Shown: positions 24,101-35,100 of the stretch, one piece after another
Position numbering within the stretch: the first letter of the stretch is position 1
Layout of the letters: every line of letters starts with the position of its first letter
Assembly (NCBI GenBank): GCA_016858145.1
Contig: JAEHOE010000011.1
Span: forward strand, 1,364,001 to 1,428,000
Reading direction: 5' to 3'
Length of the DNA stretch: 64,000 nt
Origin: Edaphochlamys debaryana
Lineage: Eukaryota > Chlorophyta > Chlorophyceae > Chlamydomonadales
Program-made: the position numbers and the translations under genes
The notes under the pieces: model-generated
What the model saw: the letters and a program-made list of their open reading frames with translations, nothing else
The model's database searches: none
What the model was told of the DNA's origin: nothing

Positions 24101-27100
24101 ACGCAGGATGAGGGTTGGGGCAGAAGGTTGCGAAACACATGGTACGGAAGATTTTTGGCGCTGACGTGCAGTCGGACCCGCGCCCTTCCATCCCCGCGCT
24201 CCCCCCGGGCAGGCCCTCCACACGCTGCCCCTCTTCCGATCCACCTGGATTGACTACTCGGCCCTCGACGCCAAGGTACGACACCTGCCGTACCTGGCCC
24301 GGGCAACACAGCAGCCAAGCACCAGGCCGCCATCCTTGCTCTCTCCTCCATGCCGCCCCATCTCCACCCTTCGCTTCACACCGGTCCTCTGCTCCGCCCT
24401 TCCTTCCCCCTACCCGCCCTACCGCCCTACCATCCTCCCACCCCTCCCCTCCTTCCACCCCTCCACCCCCCTACCCCCCAGGCCACCTGGCAGCTGCGCG
24501 AGGCGCTCGAGGTCGCTCTGCGCCAGGAGCGGTGGGAGATGGAGCCCAGCCTGGCCCAGCAGCTGGGCTACCTGCCGGACGGCCGCCCGGACGCCTTCCT
24601 GCACCTGTGGCACTTCTACGCCTCCTACTGGCTCGACTTCGGTGCGTGGAGCAAGGGAGCGGGGCGGGGGTGATGGGGGCTGGGAGCAAGCGTCCCATGC
24701 AATCCTAGTCAAGAGTGAGGACGCACACGTCCGTCCGTTTCCGTCGCACCTCTCTTGGCCCCCTGCGCGCCCCGCTGCCCCCTTGCCACGTGACTCCGAG
24801 CCCTGCCCTGACGCCTGCCCTCCTTTCCTTTGCCTCAAACCGACAAACCCCCGCTCCCCGCTCTTTCGTCCATCTGCCTGCAGGCGAGCTGCTCACCGAG
24901 ATGGAGCGGCGCGGCATGATGGTGAACCGGGGCCACCTGGCGGCGGCGCAGCAGCGGGCGGAGGCGGACCGGGAGGCGGCGGTGGCGGAGTTCCTGGACT
25001 GGGCGGACAGCAAGGTGCCGGGAGCGAGGTGAGGACACAGCGGGAGGGGAGGAGGAGGGGGAGGGAGCCGAGCGGGGTGCGTGCGGGTCTGGAGGTGGTG
25101 GAGGGACAGGTACAGGGTGCAGGGACCGGCACGGTGGTGTGGGGAGTGCCGTGATGGGACTCACCGTAGCGGGCTCCGGCAGTCAGGGCACACGGCTGGC
25201 GCTGCGCCCCTCTTTGCAGCTGGGGAGAGCGGCGGGCCCTGGGAGTTACAGGCAACCCGTTTTTGGTCCGGCCGCGCCTAGCCTTGTCTCCCTCTCCCTT
25301 CCCTCCCTTCCCTCCCTCCCTCCCTCCCTCCCTCCCTCCCTGCCCCCCGCACCTGTCAGGTACATGAACCCCGGCTCGGGCGCCCAGATCCGCATGCTGC
25401 TCTTCCCCGACCACCTGGGGCACACCACCAAGGCCAAGGCCGCCGAGGCAGCCAAGGAGGCCAAGGCGGCCAAGGCGGCGGGCAAGAAGGCGGCGGCTGA
25501 CGCGGAGGCCGCCGTGCACCTGGTCAAGGTGGGTTGCAATGGCGCGAAATGTTGTGCTGGCCGAGTCAAGACCGTCAGAGCTCTAATGCTGCCTCTAGGG
25601 TGCCAGTGTGCAGAAGCTGGCGACAGGTTTGCAATGCATGCACGTTCCCTTGCTTCCTCCTCCTTTCCTTTGTTTTCCTCCCCCCCAGGTGCCCAATCCC
25701 CGCTACGACGAGGAGAAGGCACAGGGCATCAAGTGGGTCCGGGTCCGTAGTCTCTGAAGAAGGGGGTCGTGGTTCTGCCTGATGCGGGCTGGTCTCCTGC
25801 CGCTACCGCAGTCTGCACCCTGCAGGATTACTCCCCTCCCTCCCCTCCCTCCCCTCCCTCCCCCCCCCCCCCCCCTCCCCCCCCTGTCAGGACCACCCGC
25901 TGGAAGCCCATCACGCTGCACGGCATCTGGGGCCCGGGGGTGCCGGGCCGCCTCACGCCCGAGCTCATGACTGAGACGGGGTCGGCGGCCGTCAGCATCC
26001 GGGTGCTCAGGTGCGCAGGCGCGACTGACAGCGCCTGGGGGTGCCGTACAGGGGTGGATCTGAGGGAGAAGGGAAGCGGAGCGGAGTGGCCGCGTTGCCT
26101 TGGGGTAGCGCGGCGTACTGTCCGCGCCTCCGCACGTGGGCAGATAGCCTCAATCTCATCTACATAAGCCCCTCCATTTTCCACTTGCCGCCTCCCCCAG
26201 GGGCCTGGCCGGCAAGCCTGGCGCCGCCCGCAAGGCCCGCAAGGCACTGCTCGAGGCGCGGGCGGCGGCGGCGGCCGACGAGGCGGCTCGGCGCGAGGCA
26301 GCGGCCGCGGCGGCGGCGGCGGACCGCACGGCTGTGCCCATCGTGGGCGACGAGCTGGAGGACGCCATGGAGGCGCTCGCGGTGGGTGGGATGAAAGAGC
26401 TTTGGGCACTCCCTGTGCCGTACGTCGTGTGCTGTGTCCTGTGGTTGTCGTACTGGCTGTGGAGCCTGGGCTGCCATAGGCCCCGAAGCTGAGGGTATGC
26501 ATGCTTAGCTTCCGGGCCAATGACAGCCCAGGCTCCTCAGCCAGTACCGGTGCCAGCGTGGGTACCGTATGCGGTCCCACCTGCTGGCAGTGAAGCTCGA
26601 GCTATCTTGCCACCAAGCTTGCCACTTCTCCCTTCTCACACTCACACTTGCACACGCCCCCTCCACGCTGGCGGCAGGGAGCCTCGGAGGGCGGCAACGG
26701 CAACGGCGGGGGCGAGGCGGGCGGCGAGGAGGAGGCCGAGGTGGCGGCGGAGGAGGAGGGTGAGTGGCAATTGCGCGAGGCAGCGACAGCTACAGCAGAG
26801 CGCTGCTGCTTTCTTTGGCCACTAACGCCTCGCCGCGTTAGCTTTGCTCTCGCTTCACCCTACGCGTCCATCACCCTTCGCCCCTCAATCGTGTCACTTC
26901 TGTCGGCACCTGAATCCCATAGCCCTTCATGCCCCTCCAACCCCACCACCACCCACCACCACCACGCCACTCCTGTCCTGCCCCGCAGTGCCCGGCTCAG
27001 GCTTTGCCCGCGTGGTGTCGGACCCCGGGCGCCTGGCCGCCCTCGAGGCCGAGGCCAAAGAAAAGGGCCTGGGGCGGCTGTACGCGGCGTGCGGCGGCGG

Positions 27101-30100
27101 GGAGGAGGGGCTCATGGCGTGCATCGCCGTGGAGGCGCTGTGCGAGGTGCGGGGGGCGGGGGAAGGTGGAGGTATAGGGGATGATGGTGGGGGGAAAGGG
27201 AGGAAAGAGAATGGGGTGGGGCGTTAATGTTGTGCAGAGGCTCTTGGGCGTGTGTTGCTGGCAGGCCTGACCTCTGTTTGGCCCCCTTCCCCTCCCCCTG
27301 CTCCCCCTCCCCCAGGTTTCCGCCATCGATAAGCTGCTCAGCGCCTTCATCATCCCCCTGCAGGTGGGGTTAGGGTAGGGGCGGGGGTCAGGTTGGGGTT
27401 AGGGGCGGGGCTGGGGTGGGGGTGCGGGTCAGGTCCAGCAGTCCAGCAGACTCGATGCAGACCGGGACAGCCCCCCAGCGCCGCCGTCCGTCTCCTGACC
27501 ACACACCCTACCCGCCCTGCCCACCCCCTCCCCCTCACCCCCCGGCTGCAGTCGGACGACATCTCCACCACGCAGCACCTGCCCGCCGCCGACGGCTCCC
27601 TGCGGCCCGTGCACCGCGTGCACTGCTCCCTCAACATCAACACAGAGACCGGCCGCCTGTCGGCGCGGAGGTGAGTGCTGACCCTGATTGCATGGTTTAT
27701 AGTTTCCGATAAAGCGGAAAGGAGGTGAGTGTGGGGTTTGGATGGCCGCAGCTGCGCCCGACCCGACCGAGTGCCTCGCCCCCTCCTGGCGTGCGTGCTG
27801 AGCGTGCGGAGCGTGGTGTCATGACCCCCCAACCCCTTGGCCCCGCCCGCAGGCCCAACCTACAGAACCAGCCCGCGCTAGAGAAGGACCGGTACAAGGT
27901 GGGTGGTTGGGCACCGGTATCGGGGTCGGCCGCGGCCTATGACCACGGCCTATCACATGTCCGCGTGGCTTTGTGTCACATGCCCCCCTTCTTGCCTTCG
28001 GCCGCGGCATAAGGCCACGGCTATCACATGGTCGCGCAAGGAATGCGGTCTATCACTTGGGCCACATGTCCCCCTTATGCCTCTCTCATGCCTCCCTCCC
28101 TCAACCCTCCGCGCTAAACCCTTTCAGTTATCACCTTGTATCCTACCCTCCCCTCCCTCCCTCCTACCCCCCTGACAGGTCCGCCAGGCCTTCACGGCTG
28201 ACGTGGCCAGCGGCCGCACCCTGGTGGTGGCAGACTACGGCCAGCTGGAGCTGCGCATCCTGGCGCACATGACCGACTGCCAGTGAGGAGGCGGGGGCGG
28301 GGGGGGGGGAAATGGCGGGGGAAGGGCGGGGAAACGTGTGTGTGTTTCGGCACGTGTGCGGGCGACGGGGGAGGTTTGGGGCAGCGGCCGAGCCCCGAAT
28401 CCCCGCCGTGCCCCACCCCCTGACCCCACCATTTGACCCCACCCCCTGACCCCACCATTTGACCCCACCCCCTGTCCCCAGGTCCATGCGGGAGGCGTTC
28501 GTACTGGGCGGCGACTTTCACAGCCGTACGGCAGTGGGCATGTACGACTACATCAAGAAGGACATCGACGACGGTGAGAGGGCCCGTCCAACTCTAGGGT
28601 CAAGCCCGTTATACAACGTGTGCGCACGGTCTAGGACTCCCCCCCGAGTCGCCGGCACCTGTTCCAGCCCTCGCCCAGCCCCGGCCCCTGACCCCAGCAC
28701 CTGACACCCGCCTAGCCCAGCCTCCCACCGCTGCTCTGCCCCCCACCAACCCACCCATCCCGTCCCCTCCCATCCCCAGGCGGCTGCTACCTGGAGTGGG
28801 AGGGCGAGGGCAAGCCCGACAAGCCCCTGGTCAAGGACAAGTACGCGGCGGAGCGGAGGAAGGCCAAGGTGGGTGTTGGGCAGAAGAGGGTGGTGGCGCA
28901 AGGAAGAGGGGAGGGGCAAGAGGGGAGGGGAGGGGCAAGGCGGAGCGGAGGCAAGGCGGAGCGGAGGCAGGCCAGGAACGCCATCATGTGGCGGCCAATC
29001 CCGGCCACCAGCCCGTCCGCATGTGCGCACGCCCTCGTCTGACCCTTTCTCTGTTGGCCCTGTACGGCAACAGGTGCTCAACTTCTCCATCGCGTACGGC
29101 AAGACCGCGCACGGACTGGCGGCGGACTTTAAGACGTCGGTGCAGGAGGCGCAGGAGACGGTGGACAAGTGAGGAGGGCTTTGGGGTGTGATAGACAATG
29201 GGTCATGGAAGGACGGCCGACAGCGGGAGCTCCGGAGCTACAGGCGCTCTCTACCCTCCTCCTGGCTCGTGCACCGCCCTCCTGCCCTCCTGATCGCCTG
29301 GTCCCTCCCTCCTGCTCCCGCCCCCGTCCCCTGTCAGGTGGTACTCTGACCGCTTCGAGGTCCGGCAGTGGCAGGAGGAGACGCGCAAGGGGGCCCGCCA
29401 GGTGGGCCTGGGGTGGGCCTGGGGTGGGCCTGCCGTGGGTCGGGTCCTCAGGACGTGCGGCTGGTCCAGCTCTGAGACTGGGGTGTAACGGCGTCCGACT
29501 GGGCTTGGGACTACAGCGATGAGGCCTGGGGTTGGGCACGTGGCACGTAACAGGCCCTGCACCTGGCGGCGGTGGATTCTTACAGCTTTTCCCTCGCCCC
29601 CCGCCGCCCCCTCCCCCCGCTCCCCCGCAGGAGGGCAAGGTGCGCACTCTGCTGGGCCGCACCCGGCCGCTGCCCAACATCAACTCCCCCGACTTCCGCC
29701 TCAGCGGCCACTCCAACCGCGCAGCCATCAACACGCCCATCCAGGTGCGGGGCCCGGGGGCTTTGGGCAGGGTGGCGTTCCCATCGTGTCCCAGGGTGCT
29801 GTCGCTTCCCTTGGCGTACTGACTTGGCAGTTGTCCCTTGTCAGTATCGCTCACAAGTTATCGCTCACACACCTTTGTTTCGCTCCCCTGCAGGGCTCGG
29901 CTGCCGACGTGGCCGCGGCGGCCATGGTGGCTATCGCCCACAGCCAGGAGCTGGCGGACACTGGCTTCAAGCTGCTCATGCAGGCGCGTGGGGCGGAGGG
30001 GAAGCGACGGGCATGAGCGATGTGGGCCACGCTCGTAACCGCATTGAATACACAGAGGGCTATGGCTTTTGCGTTTGCCCCCGTTCGTAGGCCTGATATG

Positions 30101-30653
30101 CGTCCCCTGATTCGCATGCCCTGATCTCGTACGGCACAGATCCACGACGAGGTGATCCTTGAGGGCCCCAAGGAGACCTCCCCCGAGGCGCAGCGCCTGG
30201 TCATGGCCCTCATGGCCAACCCATGGGCAGGTGCGGACGGCACTGCGGGTCGGGCACCCCGAGCAGCACCCTCCCGCTTGCAACACGCTCTTGCGCGCCG
30301 TGCGTTCAGCGCTAGGAAACTCGACTCGTTTGGCCCCTTACCCGCTTCCCCTCCGCCGTCTCTCGCACGCAGAGCTGGCTCAGCACTGGAACGCCGAGGG
30401 CGCGTGGGGCCTGGCGCAGGGCCCCGAGTGGCACCGCGGGCGGCCCTGGCTGCGGCCGGGGCAGGAGGGGCCTCTGCTGCCCGGAGGACACGTGGCGGGC
30501 ACGTGGCTGCACGGCGGCAATGCCAAGGAGGGGGCCAAGGAGGTGGGCAAGGATGGCGCTAAGGAGGGGGCTAAGGAGGAGGAGGCCATGCCGCTGCTGG
30601 TGGAGCTGGCAACCGACTGCAACGTGGCCGACACGTGGTACGAGGCCAAGTAG
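18102..30653 (+). CDS. POP: Plant-type organellar DNA polymerase (family A, 3'-5' exonuclease + polymerase), 34 exons
   Basis: Homologue of Arabidopsis POLIA/POLIB, which replicate mitochondrial and plastid DNA. Exons: 18102-18301, 18464-18551, 18763-18843, 19108-19130, 19267-21380, 21697-21815, 22049-22297, 22470-22517, 22698-22769, 22932-22990, 23220-23319, 23523-23765, 23944-24024, 24213-24275, 24482-24641, 24884-25028, 25360-25528, 25689-25732, 25891-26010, 26201-26381, 26678-26759, 26989-27146, 27316-27363, 27552-27670, 27853-27898, 28179-28282, 28482-28573, 28780-28868, 29074-29168, 29338-29401, 29631-29744, 29894-29983, 30140-30230, 30373-30653. Every join keeps phase, about 1,943 residues. 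Exonuclease: ACDTE (D873/E875), WHNYGFD (D1006). Polymerase: motif A ADYGQLELR (D1623), motif B RRKAKVLNFSIAYGK (to about 1709), motif C IHDEV (D1823). The N-terminus is Arg/Ser/Ala-rich like a transit peptide. Residues about 130-780 are Ala/Gly/Gln-rich with three KPKR basic motifs. The intron after 29983 uses a GC donor. Confidence 0.95.
28407..28475. repeat. Short direct duplication in a polymerase-gene intron
   Basis: A 26-28 bp C-rich unit containing CCTGACCCCACCATTTGACC is repeated twice with a third partial copy, just upstream of the acceptor at 28481. The purine-poor repeat may act as an extended polypyrimidine tract. Confidence 0.7.
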
Positions 30654-31109
30654 ATCTGCCGTACTTACGTACGTACGGCATGTGCACGTGCTGCTGATGG
30701 CTGTGTCGTACGCGGTGGCGTGATGCATGCGAGGGGCGGGCGAGGGCCTGGCCACGAGCAGTCTCGAGGGGCTGCTGGCGCGGGGCTTCTTGCTGTTGGG
30801 GCGGGGAGTAGCGGAGAATGGTAGACTTGCATCGGGGCGGCATGGGGTTCTTGCGGGCGCGGGGGCTTCTTGCTGTTGCGCATGGGTGTTTCGGTGATAA
30901 GCGCGTGCACGGTGACGGTGCACCCCAACACATGGACGGACTGACTGACTGGCCCAGTTGGACACACAGAGACAGTGGAAGGGGGCTTGCATCCGACCAC
31001 TTGCAGGGGGTGGGGCAGGTACCGGCAGCTGGCGGATGGGTTACAGCCAGTGCGTGCCTGTTGGGCCGGCGCGAATTCCTCGCACCAGGGGGTCAACCCT
31101 GCCTCGCAC

Positions 31110-31114
31110 TGTAA
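31110..31114 (+). promoter_or_regulatory. TGTAA poly(A)-type signal, polymerase gene
   Basis: Plus-strand TGTAA about 460 nt after the polymerase stop codon. Assignment rests on motif and position only. Confidence 0.4.
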
Positions 31115-31928
31115 CGCATGCAGACTGCAGAGCCTTGCCGAGCTGAGACGCGACATGGAAACACACAGTATCTTCACAGGAGATTAGTTACACGAGTTCA
31201 CGTAGTAGCGGGGGCAAGATGGGGCAACCAAGAAGGGATACACTGCCAAACAAGTACTTGAAAGGTTGAGAGGCGAGCAAGGATGACACCAAGCTGGGGG
31301 AGCCGCAATGAGGAGGAGCTTTCTCGAGGGCCTGATGCATAGAGGCTTTACGCGGGGAACCACTGGCCATACGTATCCATACGCAAGAAGGTAATCCCAC
31401 AAACACAAAAGGGGATACAGTCGCAGCATAAGCTTCGAGCCATACAGGGCCGCAGAATCACTAGTGGGGGCACCGCTGCCGCCAAACCAACGTGCATGCC
31501 CCTTGTGCCATGTCGAGAGGCAACGCCCAGCCATGCGAAGAGGACGCTTGGGCATGGCGGGCAGGGTGAGCGCGGGCGGGGGTTGCGTGAAATTGGATGC
31601 TTGCCACAGAAAGGGAAGGCAGCTAGCGCTTAGTCCTGGACCCCGGAGGCCTCCTGGCAGAACCCGATGCAGTGGTGCAGCGCACCACCAAAGTCACAAG
31701 ACGGAACCCAAAACCAGGCAGAGTAATGAAGCAGCCTCACCAGAACCAGAAGCTGTCATGGACACGGATGTATATGGCAGTACAGCCCTTCATAGCCAAT
31801 GTGCGCTAGCTGATGCCAGCTGAGCACCCGACCTCCATCCCCCACACAAGAAGCACACACCGCAACCAACATAAGCCCATCACATCAGCAGGTCTGTGGC
31901 CCGCGCAGTGCGAGGATGAAGCCACTCA

Positions 31929-31933
31929 TTACA
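31929..31933 (-). promoter_or_regulatory. TGTAA poly(A)-type signal, left propeller gene
   Basis: Minus-strand TGTAA about 205 nt downstream of the stop at 32139. Assignment rests on motif and position only. Confidence 0.4.
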
Positions 31934-32138
31934 TATTCCGTATGCTCGAGCACAACATCAAAGCAATGCGCCAACCCGAGAGGGGATCTGAATCCGACGT
32001 CGTACGGTGCAAGAATATGCGAGTGGGGCCACCCAGGACGTCCTCATGGAATATGGATAGATGGCACACACAAACAACCAGAGTTCTAAACCGAAGGCCC
32101 TGCCCTGACATGACCTGCCCTGCTGCTGCGCTGCCCGG

Positions 32139-35100
32139 CTACGCACCACGCGTGGTGGGCCGGAGCACCAGTGTTACGGCGTTGGGCCGCAGCAGAGACA
32201 TCGCCGGCGGCGGAGCGGCACGCCTCCGGCCGCTGCCTCCGGACTTTACGCTCCATGCGCCTCGGAGCTCTCGGGCCAGAGCCGACGCCAGGCCCCCATC
32301 CAGCGCCGCCGCCTGAAGCGCCTCGCCCGCCGCCGCCTCGTCCTGGGTCCGGATCTTCAGATCCATCGAGATCACCAACCGGCTGGCGGCGCCGCCGGCC
32401 GATGTGCCCTTGAGCTCCTTGGAAGAGTTGTACGACACACGGGGGGACTTGACACCGCCGCCTACCAACACGCCGGAAACGGCTCGCTCAACAGCCGTAC
32501 GGCCTCCGCTGTTGCGGAGGAGAAGCGCTGGCAGCCCGGACAACCCAAGGGAAAGGGAGAGGGAGGTCGTGTTGCCGCCGACGGCGGCGGGTCGCGATGG
32601 GTAGCAAGACGGGGGCTGAGGGCAGATGGGACACCCGCCGCCGGGGGGAGCTTGCACGGGAGGTGGAGGGAGGGTATGAGTGGCGGCAGGCGGAGGCGCG
32701 GTAGGGGCGGCGGCGGTGGGCAGCAAGGGCGGGAGGGGCGGCGCCAGAATGCTTGGCGCAGCGCGTGGAGCGCGGGGCGGCCGGAAGGCGGCCTCCACGG
32801 TGGCACACTCCTCTGTGATGGAGACCAGCTGGTTGGAGTACTGGCCGTACAGCACCTGCATGCCGCACGTGCCGTACGGAAGGAGTCAGTCAGCGATGTA
32901 CGGCACCTCACCCGCAACATGGGTTGGCCGCACGCGTGAACCAAATCCCCTCAGCCTTACACGAGCAGCCCTTCCCGTACCTGCGTGATCGTTCCGCTTC
33001 CGTCGGCGCTCGGATGCTTGAGCAAAAGCACGGAGCCACCCAAGCGGTTCCGGAGACCGTCCGTCCAGAGCACCGAGCCTGCAGGGCGGTTGCGCAGCGG
33101 CGGGAAGCACGAGCTCAGGAGGCCTCCAGGGTACGAGGCCTAGGGTGCTCGACCTAGGGTGTACGACGTGCCCTTCCCTCCACCCTCCCTCCCTCACCGT
33201 CTGATGCGTTGAGCACGACCAGCCCCTGATTGCTGGCGTAGTACAGCCGGCCGTCCAGCACACGTGGCTGCGAGGGCGTACGGCAGCGCATGCACGGGGG
33301 GTGAGCGCGCGTCAGTCGTCATCAGGGACGTCAGTCCCCCGCCTGCAGTCGCTTGCCGCTCTGTGCTGGGTCATAAGGCCGTGTGACGCATGGCATTTGA
33401 CTTACTCCAGAAGGCAGCTCCTTGGGGCTGCACGTGTGATACGCACCGAGTAATAGCTGTTGATGCGAACGGGAATCGACACCAGCGCATCTGCCAGGGG
33501 TTGAAAGTTGACGGACCAGAGCAGCTCCAGACCCGCATCGCCGCCGTACCGTACGGCAAACACAGATCCGCCCCCGTCAGTGCCGTACACGATGCCGCCT
33601 GAGACGGTCAGGCAAGGCACGCTCTTCTCTGACACCTGCAGCGCCCACACCAGGTCGCCGCCCTCGGGCCCGGTGCTGTAGGCCTGGATCATGCCATCCG
33701 TCGTGCCCACAAACCACAGGCCTGCGCGGCGGTGGGTACGGGGAGCGGGCAGGGGCTCACGTGGGTCCGTGCATCCAATCCACGGATTCCCTGGCCCGCT
33801 GGGGTTCAAGGCTTAAGGCTTGCGGCCCGCTGAAGCCCGTCTCCACCCACCATCCGCCAAGGCCACGTCACCCATCCCCTCCTCGTTCGTCTTGTCCCCC
33901 ACCAGGGTGCGGCTCCACACCTCCTCGCCGGTCGTCGCATTGAGGGCAAAGATCTGGTGGGGCCAGGCAGGGAAACCATGCAGGAAAGGAGGTCACACCG
34001 GCAACCTGCAGAGCGAGGGGACCGTAGGGTTCGGGAGGGCAGTGAGCCCCAGCCACACGCCTCGCATACCAGAGACGTAGGACTCGTTTCCGTGATCCAG
34101 TGGGGCGAGATGCCGTACAAGATGCCATCCAGCAGGGCCACGCTGGATGCGGCCAAGTGTTGTTGGTCCTGACAGGGGATCGGAGATGGGGTGAGGTGGT
34201 CGATTGCGGTGTGGTGTTGGGCAGAGAAGAGGGGCATCCGCATAGAAGAGATGCTAAGCAACGAATGAAGAACGAGATGGTATGAGCGAGTCCGACGCGG
34301 GGAGGACCGGCCTCTATAATGTTCTCACCACTGTGTAAGTCCACAGCACGGCTCCAGTACTGCCGTTCACGGCATAGTATGTGTTGTCAGCAGCGCCAAC
34401 GTAGAGCACTCCGCCGCCGAACGCTGGGAAGCCAGCGTACCCCGGGTAGCGCAGCGCCAGCTGCTTACCCGTGACCAGCGTCCACACCTTTTGCCCGGTG
34501 GTGGCATTGACAGCGACCAGATCCTTGCGTTGGATGGGTGGTGAACAGCAGTTGGGGCGGAGCAGTTGGGTTGATAGCGCTCGCTCTCCTCAGCCCTGCA
34601 GTACACCCGTACCGTGTTTGTACAGCCAACGTACACGATGCCTCCTTCGCAGATCAGGTTCATGGGCTGGGACTGCCCTTGGGAACCACACAAGATCCGG
34701 AACTTCATCTGACCCGTAACGAGATCCACGCCCTGAATACAAGGGCATGCAGGCAGACGATCAGAGGCCCGTCCGTACTTTACGTGGAGGGAGAATTTGC
34801 TGTACCTCGATTGTGTCCCCTGAATGGCCGAAGGCCAGTCCCTTGCAAGCAGCGGGCGTCATGAGGGGGAGGCGGTGCATTCGAGCCCTGCGTGCAAGGG
34901 AGTAACCAGCGTGTGTTAGATAGAGGGCTAGCACGACAGCTGATCACATGCGCTGCTTGCCACGTGGCGCCGCACCTCCAGCAGTAGGGCTTGCCGGGGG
35001 GCGGTGCCGGGGTGTCCGGGCGGGCGGGCGCCATGGGTGGAGAAGGCGGCCGTGGGGGTGAGGTGGGCGGGAACGGAGGCAGGAGGGGCTGCCCGCTGGC

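Larger units (their letters stand above)
30654..32138. other. Convergent 3' intergenic region
   Basis: This stretch lies between the stops of the polymerase gene (+) and the left propeller gene (-). It holds a plus-strand TGTAA at 31110-31114 and a minus-strand TGTAA at 31933-31929. GGGGCTTCTTGCTGTTG is repeated at about 30783 and 30865. No coding exon is supported. Confidence 0.65.

Noticed and set aside
27360..27425. GGGTTAGGG-like words resembling telomeric repeats
   Set aside because: Irregular, short and inside a polymerase-gene intron. The algal telomere repeat is different and no array exists.
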